This document shows, piece after piece, positions 1 through 4,700 of a DNA stretch of 8,517 nucleotides (position 1 is its first letter; each line of letters begins with the position of its first letter). The notes under the pieces were generated by a model. The model saw nothing but the letters and a program-made list of their open reading frames with translations. It ran no database searches and was not told the DNA's origin. The DNA lies in contig SOJT01000138.1 in the NCBI GenBank assembly GCA_004376485.1, positions 1-8,517 of the forward strand. The letters run 5' to 3'. Both the position numbers and the translations under genes were made by a program. This DNA comes from Candidatus Aerophobota bacterium (lineage in GTDB: Bacteria > Aerophobota > Aerophobia > Aerophobales > AE-B3A).

Positions 1-41
1 CCCTCTTCGTTCATTGCATCTTGCATCTTCTTGCTGATTAT
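1..41 (-). CDS. Probable ferritin, first codons only (runs off the left edge)
   Basis: Leftward from position 41 an open frame begins I-I-S-K-K-M-Q-D-A-M-N-E-E and leaves the window. This resembles the usual beginning of bacterial non-heme ferritins (M-L-S-K-K-M-Q-D-A-L-N-E-Q), which store iron after oxidising it. A GGAGG lies at 52-48, inside the last codons of desulfoferrodoxin, six bases before an ATA codon (41-39) where ferritin would have its ATG. The first real ATG is at 26-24, about 21 bases from the GGAGG, which is too far for that site. The frame overlaps the desulfoferrodoxin stop, so translational coupling is plausible. Only 13 or 14 residues are visible, so the identification is an inference from a short match and could be chance; a ferritin would fit an operon controlled by PerR. 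Confidence 0.4.
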   Translation of the reverse strand, partial: MISKKMQDAMNEE

Positions 42-424
42 TGGTTTCCTCCTTCTTTCCATAACCCGTGCAGGTTACAGTATTCACGGGCGGTGATTTT
101 CTCAGCTTTAATCTCAAACGTCGCCTCCGGAGGACCTCCCGGATTCAGAAACTCACGGTAGGATTTTCCATTAGCCATCACCTCTATCCACTCGATATAG
201 TGTTTCTCTTCCATAGGATGAGGGATGCTACCTACCTTAACCCTTACTTTGTCTGCCATTTTCTCTATTACCGGAAGATGTTTTTCCTGACCAACCTCCT
301 CTTTCTTCTGTTCCATGAGCTGCATAGTCTCGCCACAACAGACCAGTTCTCCTGCACCTGTATGGAGAACCTCAACAATATTCCCACAGACATTGCACTT
401 ATAGATTTGTTTTAGTTTGGTCAT
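38..424 (-). CDS. dfx: Desulfoferrodoxin (superoxide reductase, two-iron type)
   Basis: Cytoplasmic superoxide reductase that reduces superoxide to hydrogen peroxide without making oxygen, usually fed by rubredoxin. The 128-residue product has the family's full length and ligand set. An N-terminal desulforedoxin domain carries C10, C13 and the adjacent pair C29-C30 (center I). The catalytic center II is given by E47-K48-H49, H69, H75, C116 and H119, the same numbering as the classical Desulfovibrio enzymes. I chose the ATG at 424 because AAGGGGG lies just upstream; an in-frame TTG at 439 would add five residues with no ribosome site. The start overlaps the end of the winged-helix gene by 26 bases, so the two are probably translationally coupled. 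It is the third gene of the peroxiredoxin operon. The hydrogen peroxide it makes is a substrate for the peroxiredoxin encoded first in the same operon. Confidence 0.97.
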   Translation of the reverse strand: MTKLKQIYKCNVCGNIVEVLHTGAGELVCCGETMQLMEQKKEEVGQEKHLPVIEKMADKVRVKVGSIPHPMEEKHYIEWIEVMANGKSYREFLNPGGPPEATFEIKAEKITAREYCNLHGLWKEGGNQ

Positions 425-650
425 CTTTTCCCCCTTCAATTTTTTCTCGTCCTAATTTAGTAACAGCGTACTTTCCCTCTTTTTCCTCCACCAAGCCAGC
501 TTCAAGCATTTCTCGGATACTGCTCCTTATTCGGAAAAGAGGCAGCCCCGTGGATTTAGCTACCTCTTCCAGGGGGGCCGGTGAAGACACAGCAGAAAGC
601 ATTGCTTTGGCTGAGGGAGTTAAGGTTCCATCTGGATTGATACAGGCCAT
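399..650 (-). CDS. Small winged-helix protein, function unknown
   Basis: An 83-residue protein that looks like a single winged helix-turn-helix domain. A helix at about residues 12-22 is followed by the HTH at about 27-52 (P-L-E-E-V-A-K-S-T-G, then R-I-R-S-S-I-R-E-M-L-E-A-G-L-V) and a short wing near 53-64 (E-E-K-E-G-K-Y-A-V-T). The tail is charged. C3 is the only cysteine; nothing visible shows a metal site. The start at 650 is set by AGGAGG at 662-657 with six bases of spacing, and the stop codon of the peroxiredoxin gene is part of that ribosome site (TAGGAGG). It sits between two oxidative-stress enzymes in one operon, so it may be a DNA-binding or accessory regulator of the same response. 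That role is inference. The fold is likely; the family name is not recognised. Confidence 0.85.
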   Translation of the reverse strand: MACINPDGTLTPSAKAMLSAVSSPAPLEEVAKSTGLPLFRIRSSIREMLEAGLVEEKEGKYAVTKLGREKIEGGKDDQTKTNL

Positions 651-656
651 AATGAA

Positions 657-662
657 CCTCCT
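657..662 (-). promoter_or_regulatory. Ribosome binding site fused to the peroxiredoxin stop codon
   Basis: On the minus strand the peroxiredoxin TAG is immediately extended to TAGGAGG, six bases before the ATG of the winged-helix gene. The stop codon shares bases with the Shine-Dalgarno sequence, which ties translation of the second gene to termination on the first and fixes its start at 650. Confidence 0.8.
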
Positions 663-1323
663 AAAGCTTCTTCTTGCAGAAGTACCAGTCTTTGCACTCA
701 TACCCTTCTTTTAGCCGCTCCTCTGCCATCTCCTGGGTATTGGGTGGGGGCACAATAACTGCCTCGCCTGGCTTCCAGTTCGCGGGAGTGGCTACCTTGT
801 GTTTATCTGTGGTCTGAAGAGCATCAATTAGACGCAGGATCTCCTGCATGTTGCGTCCCGTAGTAAGGGGATAGTAAATCATAGCCCGCATAATTCCTTC
901 CGGGTCAATGACGAAAACACATCTTGAGGTCTCAGTTTTGCTCTCCCCTGGATGGATCATGCCGTAGAGAGTGGCTACTTTCTTGTCTAAGTCTGCGATA
1001 ACCGGGAAGGGTATTTCTACTCCCATCTTCTCCTCGATGTTCCTCACCCAGGCGATATGGGAAGAGACACTATCTACACTAAGACCTAAAAGCTCTACCC
1101 CTCGCTTCTTCAATTCTGGGTGAATTTCAGCAAAACCCATAAATTCTGTGGTGCAAACCGGGGTAAAGTCAGCCGGATGAGAAAAAAGAACGAGCCAACT
1201 TCCTTTAAAATCCTCCAGGCGCACCGGTCCCTGGGTAGTCACAGCTTCAAAAGCTGGAGCCCTTTCTCCCAGCCTGGGCAAGGAGACCACCTCTTTGGTT
1301 TCAGCAGCTACTTTCTCTTCCAT
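661..1323 (-). CDS. Peroxiredoxin, Prx6 / 1-Cys type
   Basis: Thiol peroxidase that reduces hydrogen peroxide and organic peroxides in the cytoplasm. The 220-residue product has an N-terminal AhpC/TSA thioredoxin-like fold and the longer C-terminal domain typical of Prx6. The active site P-A-D-F-T-P-V-C has the peroxidatic cysteine at C57 with T54, and R134 is the conserved arginine. Two further cysteines at C210 and C216 lie in the tail C-K-D-W-Y-F-C, the same spacing as the extra pair in archaeal Prx6 enzymes such as that of Aeropyrum, so intramolecular disulfide recycling is possible. I prefer the ATG at 1323, which has GGAGG five bases upstream; the ATG at 1335 adds four residues but has no ribosome site. 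First gene of the operon, read from the promoter overlapping the PerR box. No truncation is seen. Confidence 0.96.
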   Translation of the reverse strand: MEEKVAAETKEVVSLPRLGERAPAFEAVTTQGPVRLEDFKGSWLVLFSHPADFTPVCTTEFMGFAEIHPELKKRGVELLGLSVDSVSSHIAWVRNIEEKMGVEIPFPVIADLDKKVATLYGMIHPGESKTETSRCVFVIDPEGIMRAMIYYPLTTGRNMQEILRLIDALQTTDKHKVATPANWKPGEAVIVPPPNTQEMAEERLKEGYECKDWYFCKKKL

Positions 1324-1334
1324 TTTTTCCTCCA

Positions 1335-1362
1335 TTGACTTAATTTATTATTATACTATAAT
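1335..1362 (+). promoter_or_regulatory. Promoter of the perR-like gene
   Basis: TTGACT (1335-1340), 16 bases, TATAAT (1357-1362). The -10 hexamer is the other arm of the PerR box, which predicts autorepression. The start point would be near 1369, about 28 bases before the ATG at 1397. The promoter overlaps the leftward one face to face. Confidence 0.72.
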
Positions 1363-1370
1363 AATTATAA
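1356..1370. promoter_or_regulatory. PerR box (operator)
   Basis: The 15 bases match the established Bacillus PerR box TTATAATNATTATAA at every defined position except the first (C for T). The core 1357-1369 is a perfect inverted repeat, TATAAT-A-ATTATA. It lies between the divergent perR-like gene and the peroxiredoxin operon and covers the -10 elements of both predicted promoters, so repressor binding should block both transcripts. Confidence 0.88.
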
Positions 1371-1391
1371 ACTAATAATCAATATTGTCAA
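1364..1391 (-). promoter_or_regulatory. Promoter of the peroxiredoxin-dfx operon
   Basis: On the minus strand TTGACA (1391-1386) is followed after 16 bases by TATAAT (1369-1364), both perfect sigma-70/sigma-A hexamers. The -10 hexamer is one arm of the PerR box. The start point would fall near 1357, giving a leader of roughly 34 bases to the peroxiredoxin ATG at 1323. Confidence 0.8.
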
Positions 1392-1396
1392 GTGCG

Positions 1397-1810
1397 ATGA
1401 AGGAAAAAATTGAGAGACTGAAGAGAAAAGGTGTGGTTATAACTCTCCAAAGACTGGCTGTCTTGGAGTTTTTGAAAGGTAATAATAATCATCCCACTGT
1501 AGAAGAGATTTATCGAAACTTGAAGAAAAAATATCCCACTCTGTCTCAGGCTACTATCTATACCAGCTTACAGGTCCTCAGAAAGGCAGGAGAGATTCAA
1601 GAGCTGAGCATCCGAAAGGAGAAGACCTGTTTTGACCCCAACCCCAAATCCCACCACCATTTTTACTGCCAGGAGTGCAAAAGGGTTTTGGATATTGAGA
1701 TTAGCTGTCCGGTGGCTCAGAAAGGATGGGTAGATGGACACAAAGTAAAAGAGGTGCAAGCATACTTCTACGGAATTTGCTCTCATTGTTTAAAAAAGAC
1801 AAAAAAATAG
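1397..1810 (+). CDS. perR: Fur-family repressor of PerR type
   Basis: A 137-residue metal-dependent repressor: N-terminal winged helix (about 1-75, recognition-helix region L-S-Q-A-T-I-Y) and C-terminal dimerisation domain. Aligned to Bacillus subtilis PerR, the regulatory-site ligands fall at a constant offset: H32, D80, H86, H88 and D99. D99, in C-K-R-V-L-D, is the residue that marks PerR; Fur proteins usually have glutamate there. The structural zinc site is C91-x-x-C94 and C128-x-x-C131. It should sense peroxide by iron-catalysed histidine oxidation and release the box at 1356-1370, turning on itself and the divergent peroxide/superoxide operon. The ATG at 1397 has no clear Shine-Dalgarno; an in-frame TTG at 1385 would add four residues and is not better supported. 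PerR over Fur rests on the aspartate and the operator, both visible. Confidence 0.93.
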   Translation: MKEKIERLKRKGVVITLQRLAVLEFLKGNNNHPTVEEIYRNLKKKYPTLSQATIYTSLQVLRKAGEIQELSIRKEKTCFDPNPKSHHHFYCQECKRVLDIEISCPVAQKGWVDGHKVKEVQAYFYGICSHCLKKTKK

Positions 1811-1867
1811 ATGAACCACAAAATAAGGGTCATTATTAAACCAGAGAATTGATGAGAGGGGAATATC

Positions 1868-2317
1868 ATGAGTGAGACAGTTGGCAATGAAGAAGGCAAG
1901 AAGCAAGTGAGGAAAGACAAGATTCTATTCGAGACGGGGGAGCTATCGCCGCAAGAGCTTGAAGCAGCTCTCAATACTTTACCTGTTGATATCACCTTTG
2001 TTGACAGGGAAGATAAAGTCCGATACTTCAGCCAGTCCAAGGAGAGAATTTTTCCCAGAACCAAGGCCGTTATTGGCCGTAGGGTTCAGCAATGCCATCC
2101 ACAAAAGAGCCTGCACGTGGTGGAGCAGATTTTGAATGATTTTAAGAAAAATAAGAGCGATATAGCAGAGTTCTGGATTAATTTGAAGGGGCGGCTTATT
2201 CATATCCGGTACTTTGCCGTCCGTGATAAAAACGAAGATTATCTCGGATGTTTAGAAGTAACCCAAGACATCACCGATATAAAAAAGATTGAAGGAGAAA
2301 AAAGGTTATTATCATAG
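1868..2317 (+). CDS. Stand-alone PAS-domain protein (DUF438 C-terminal PAS type)
   Basis: A 149-residue soluble protein that is nearly all one PAS sensor domain. The leader L-F-E-T-G-E-L-S (about 20-27), the strand P-V-D-I-T-F-V-D (39-46), I-F-P-R-T-K-A-V-I-G-R (61-71), C-H-P at 76-78, and H-I-R-Y-F-A-V-R-D (112-120) ending in L-E-V-T-Q-D-I-T (129-136) closely recall the PAS domain that ends DUF438/hemerythrin proteins. Those are usually about 400 residues; the DUF438 and hemerythrin-like parts are absent here. GAGAGGGG about six bases before the ATG supports the start. No kinase, cyclase or DNA-binding domain follows, so an output partner must lie elsewhere. It begins 57 bases after the perR stop and could share its transcript. 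The ligand is not visible; a redox, heme or small-molecule sensing role would be a guess. Confidence 0.85.
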   Translation: MSETVGNEEGKKQVRKDKILFETGELSPQELEAALNTLPVDITFVDREDKVRYFSQSKERIFPRTKAVIGRRVQQCHPQKSLHVVEQILNDFKKNKSDIAEFWINLKGRLIHIRYFAVRDKNEDYLGCLEVTQDITDIKKIEGEKRLLS

Positions 2318-2413
2318 CAACTTCACCTACGGTCGACATTAATTGGGGAAATGATGGCCTTTTTGTCAAGGTTATCCAATTGTTCAATGGGCATAGCTGG
2401 ACGTTCTTTTTCT

Positions 2414-2851
2414 TCATTTCCATTGTTTAATAAGTCTTCCCAGTTTTTGGCCCATCTTTTTGAGGTTATCTAACTCCTCCTCATCGGGTAGATATTGAAT
2501 GTTTATGGCCGGCAGAGCCATTTCCCAGCCGAGGTTTCTTATAACAGTTTCTATTTCTCCTATCGCCTGTCCTCCCCAGCCGTAGGATCCGAAGGCAAAA
2601 CCCATTCTCTTTTTGGGACGCAGTCCCTTTAAATAGGTAAGAAAAGCTCCCACCGTGGGAAATATCCCATTGTTAAGGGTAGGAGAGCCAACTAAAATGG
2701 CTTTGGAAAAAAGAACATCTGTTAGTACATCAGAGATATGATTGGTTTTCAATGCTCTCATAGTTACTGGGATATCTTCCCTTTCCAGTCCTCCTTGCAG
2801 GCTGTAGGCAATCTTACTGGTTGAGCCCCACATAGTATCGTAAACAATCAA
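2414..2851 (-). CDS. Flavodoxin half of a split flavodiiron protein
   Basis: A 145-residue flavodoxin-like domain that matches the C-terminal FMN domain of FprA/ROO flavodiiron proteins. The phosphate loop D-T-M-W-G-S-T-S (residues 5-12), V-G-S-P-T-L-N-N (54-61) and F-G-S-Y-G-W-G-G (87-94) are the FMN-contacting loops. In an intact protein it hands electrons from rubredoxin to the diiron site. The frame is identical to that of the metallo-beta-lactamase half and begins three codons after its TAA, so the two were one gene. No ATG precedes the first strand; a TTG at 2851 is the nearest start and has only a weak AAGAG beside it. The domain itself looks complete and may be made by reinitiation or not at all. 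As a free flavodoxin it could still carry electrons; that is conjecture. Confidence 0.85.
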   Translation of the reverse strand: MIVYDTMWGSTSKIAYSLQGGLEREDIPVTMRALKTNHISDVLTDVLFSKAILVGSPTLNNGIFPTVGAFLTYLKGLRPKKRMGFAFGSYGWGGQAIGEIETVIRNLGWEMALPAINIQYLPDEEELDNLKKMGQKLGRLIKQWK

Positions 2852-2852
2852 A

Positions 2853-2869
2853 GCTCTTTTTTAAAGAGC
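2853..2869. repeat. Short inverted repeat at the flavodiiron break
   Basis: GCTCTTT and AAAGAGC are separated by three bases (TTT on the plus strand), a perfect 7-bp palindrome that contains the premature stop of the flavodiiron gene. It coincides with the point where about 45-50 residues are missing. Too short of GC and without a T-tract in the right place to be a convincing terminator. Confidence 0.6.
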
Positions 2870-3493
2870 AGCCAATGCCTTTTTTACCTGCTCGCCATAG
2901 GGAAGAACAATATTGGCATAGTATTTGGCGGCTTCCTCAAAGGTAATGTCCCAGCCTACCTCATCATCAAAGCGCTTGGCACTGGCAAGGTGCTGGCCAA
3001 AGGCATCATTAGATAAAAGAAGTTTCTCTTCTGGAATATAAGTAACCATATTATCAGGCCAATGCACCATCGGGGTCAGGAAAAACTGTAAGGAGCGCTT
3101 ACCAATATTGATGGTATCCCCGGATTTCACCACCCTAAAATTCCAGTCCCTCTTGAAGTGCCTGCTGAGACCCTTTTCACCCTGAGGAGAGGTAATTACT
3201 TTAGCTTTGGGAGCAATCTTCAAAATTTTCGGGATGCTGCCAGAATGATCCATTTCCACATGGTTAGCCACCACATAGTCAATACGGGATGGATCAATAA
3301 TTTCTTTAACTCGAGAGAGCATCTCCTCAAAAAGATAGTGTTTGACGGTATCCACCAGAACGGTTTTCTCATCGACAATGAGATAAGCGTTGTAAGTAGA
3401 GCCTCTCTGAGTAAGGTAACCGTGAAAGTTGCGCAGGTCCCAGTCTATACCGCCAACCCAGTAGATTCCAGGTTTTATTTCTACAGGCTTCAT
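2861..3493 (-). CDS. fprA: Flavodiiron protein (FprA/ROO type), metallo-beta-lactamase half, truncated
   Basis: Flavodiiron proteins reduce oxygen to water, or NO to nitrous oxide, in anaerobes with electrons from rubredoxin. This 210-residue frame is the N-terminal metallo-beta-lactamase domain. Iron ligands are seen at H78, E80 and D82 (motif H-V-E-M-D-H), H144 (P-M-V-H-W-P-D) and D163 (S-N-D-A-F-G-Q-H), in near-exact register with Desulfovibrio gigas ROO (H79, E81, D83, H146, D165). The frame ends after E-Q-V-K-K-A-L-A-A-L, so the sixth ligand, the histidine of the A-P-S-H-G motif about 16 residues further on, is missing together with the linker to the flavodoxin domain. The flavodoxin resumes in frame right after the TAA. 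The start at 3493 is fixed by AGGAGG at 3505-3500. It lies 33 bases after rubredoxin, its usual partner. Without the last ligand it is probably inactive, unless the break is a sequence error. Confidence 0.88.
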   Translation of the reverse strand: MKPVEIKPGIYWVGGIDWDLRNFHGYLTQRGSTYNAYLIVDEKTVLVDTVKHYLFEEMLSRVKEIIDPSRIDYVVANHVEMDHSGSIPKILKIAPKAKVITSPQGEKGLSRHFKRDWNFRVVKSGDTINIGKRSLQFFLTPMVHWPDNMVTYIPEEKLLLSNDAFGQHLASAKRFDDEVGWDITFEEAAKYYANIVLPYGEQVKKALAAL

Positions 3494-3526
3494 ATCGTAC
3501 CTCCTACAGTGGTTTTTCATGATCAA

Positions 3527-3691
3527 TCATTTTCCTTCCTTTTCAAATTGTTCCTTATTTGCGCCGCAGATAGGACATACCCAATCCTCGGGTAACTCTT
3601 CAAAAGGTGTTCCTGGCTTTATCCCACTATCTGGGTCGCCCTTTTCTGGATCGTAAACATATCCACAAACTGTGCATCTATACTTTTCCAT
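3527..3691 (-). CDS. Rubredoxin
   Basis: Small cytoplasmic electron carrier with a single iron held by four cysteines. The 54-residue product shows the two knuckles C6-x-x-C9-G-Y and C39-P-x-C42-G, with the aromatic and acidic residues of the family between them (Y-V-Y-D-P-E-K-G-D, P-E-D-W-V). I took the ATG at 3691, which gives the standard 52-54 residues; AAGAG about eight bases upstream is a modest ribosome site. An in-frame TTG at 3745, four bases after the TusA-like stop, would add 18 residues and is the alternative. It lies directly before the flavodiiron gene, the arrangement of rubredoxin with rubredoxin:oxygen oxidoreductase in Desulfovibrio, and is also the natural donor to the superoxide reductase encoded elsewhere in the window. 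Confidence 0.96.
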   Translation of the reverse strand: MEKYRCTVCGYVYDPEKGDPDSGIKPGTPFEELPEDWVCPICGANKEQFEKEGK

Positions 3692-3748
3692 ATCAACTGC
3701 TCTTTTTTTTGGTGCTTCTTTTATGTAAGTTGGGGCAGTCTCCAATTT

Positions 3749-3979
3749 CTATTTTAACCTTTTAACGTAGACCCTGCATTCTCCTTCCCTTTCTTCTATT
3801 CTCAGGAATTCATTCCCTGTGTTCTTACACCAGGCAGGCATATCTTCCTTTATCCCTTCATCATCAGAGATGATTTCTAGTACCTCGCCGATCCTAAGAT
3901 CCTTGATCTTCTCTCTGGTTTTTGCAATAGGCATGGGGCAATATAGTCCCAGGCAATCTAAGGTGGCATCTGCCTTCAT
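3749..3979 (-). CDS. TusA/SirA-like sulfur carrier
   Basis: A 76-residue protein of the TusA/SirA/YeeD family, which carries persulfide sulfur between donors such as cysteine desulfurases and acceptors such as DsrE proteins. The signature C-P-M-P is at residues 14-17 with the sulfur-carrying C14, preceded by the extra C9 in L-D-C-L-G-L-Y-C. The rest follows the family's beta-alpha-beta-alpha-beta-beta pattern, with G-E-V-L-E-I-I-S-D-D-E-G in the middle. GAGG/AGGA upstream of the ATG at 3979 supports the start. It follows the DsrE-like gene by 20 bases, and a cysteine desulfurase remnant precedes that gene, so a sulfur relay is the likely role. Length and motif are typical; the exact acceptor is unknown. 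Confidence 0.94.
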   Translation of the reverse strand: MKADATLDCLGLYCPMPIAKTREKIKDLRIGEVLEIISDDEGIKEDMPAWCKNTGNEFLRIEEREGECRVYVKRLK

Positions 3980-3999
3980 TTTTTTCCTCGCCTCTATTT

Positions 4000-4476
4000 T
4001 TAAATGAAGAGGTTGATTTTCCCCTCGCTGGCCTCCCCCAGATAAGTAGCAACCCCGGCTAATCTACCTACTTCGGGGATAAGATCCTCTCTGGAAATTC
4101 CCATCATCCCCATGGTGGTGGTGCAGGCGACAAATTCTACTCCCATCTTTTGGGCCATGCTGATCATTTCTTCCAAAGAAGGCATTTTGGAGTCCTCCAT
4201 CAGCTTCTTCATCATCGAGCTACCCAGACCTCCCATATTCAATCGGGACAGAGGAAGTCTCCTCGCCCCACCTCGGTTAAGTAAATTAAGCATCTTTCGC
4301 ATTATGCCCCTGGTCCTACTTACCTTTTTATCTTTTCTGATCACGCTTAATCCCCAGAAGGTAAAGAATATAGTAACTTTCATCTCCATAGCAACGGCAC
4401 CGATGGCCAGGCTAAAAGCAGCTAGAGCCTTATCTAAATTACCACTAAAAACGATAATAGTTACCTTTTCCGCCAT
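4000..4476 (-). CDS. DsrE/DsrF/DrsH-like family protein
   Basis: A 158-residue protein of the DsrE/F/H-like group that usually sits beside TusA. The N-terminus K-V-T-I-I-V-F-S-G-N-L-D (4-15) is the first beta strand and loop. A hydrophobic stretch at 19-46 (A-A-F-S-L-A-I-G-A-V-A-M, T-I-F-F-T-F-W-G-L) is typical of the family and not necessarily a membrane segment. A methionine- and glycine-rich middle at about 81-98 leads to V-E-F-V-A-C-T-T-T-M-G-M-M-G with the single conserved cysteine C118, the likely persulfide carrier. AAGGG is upstream of the ATG at 4476. First intact gene of the operon with the TusA-like protein, rubredoxin and the flavodiiron gene. Sulfur-transfer function is inferred from family and neighbour. 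Confidence 0.92.
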   Translation of the reverse strand: MAEKVTIIVFSGNLDKALAAFSLAIGAVAMEMKVTIFFTFWGLSVIRKDKKVSRTRGIMRKMLNLLNRGGARRLPLSRLNMGGLGSSMMKKLMEDSKMPSLEEMISMAQKMGVEFVACTTTMGMMGISREDLIPEVGRLAGVATYLGEASEGKINLFI

Positions 4477-4540
4477 CTTTATCCCTTTAAAAGCTATTCT
4501 TTTTAAGCTTTGCTCTACATTGTGGGCAAAAAAGGGCCTG

Positions 4541-4660
4541 TTACCTTTGGTATAATGGGGACATTTCTCTCAATCTTTGTACTATGGGAGGGAGAGTCTC
4601 CAGTAGATAATCTATATCTTCCTTAATAGTTTCTTTTTTCCAGTAAAAACCTGGATTCAG
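4541..4660 (-). pseudogene. Cysteine desulfurase (NifS/IscS) C-terminal remnant
   Basis: The minus frame ending at the TAA 4543-4541 reads I-K-E-D-I-D-Y-L-L-E-T-L-P-P-I-V then Q-R-L-R-E-M-S-P-L-Y-Q-R. This closely follows the end of NifS/IscS proteins, for example E-E-I-D-Y...L-P..V-E-R-L-R-A-M-S-P-L. The residues just before it in this frame do not fit, but a neighbouring frame gives S-R-F-L-L-E-K-R-N, resembling the S-V-R-F-S-L-G-R-F-N that should precede it; a one-base shift near 4630 would join them. The frame is closed by a stop at 4714-4712 and the catalytic and PLP parts are absent. It lies 64 bases before the DsrE-like gene, in the right place and direction to have been the sulfur donor of that operon. 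Recognised from the short C-terminal pattern only. Confidence 0.6.
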
Positions 4661-4700
4661 GTGGCCATATTCTATAGTAAAGGTGAAGACCGTCAAGGAG

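Noticed and set aside
1811..1852. Twelve-codon frame starting right after the perR stop
   Set aside because: Starts with the ATG that follows the TAG, but has no ribosome site of its own and no recognisable product; probably leader sequence of the PAS gene.
2318..2413. Possible bidirectional terminator between the convergent PAS and flavodoxin genes
   Set aside because: Only a weak AATTGG/CCAATT pair about 30 bases apart; no compact GC-rich stem with a T-tract.
2855..2865. Programmed frameshift site joining the flavodiiron halves
   Set aside because: The A-rich run lies after the TAA and both halves are already in the same frame, so a shift in either direction would lead away from the flavodoxin frame.
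4112..4555. Long hydrophobic plus-strand frame opposite the DsrE-like gene
   Set aside because: It is the antisense of a well-supported gene, has no ribosome site or family resemblance, and its hydrophobicity is the mirror of the methionine- and leucine-rich gene below it.
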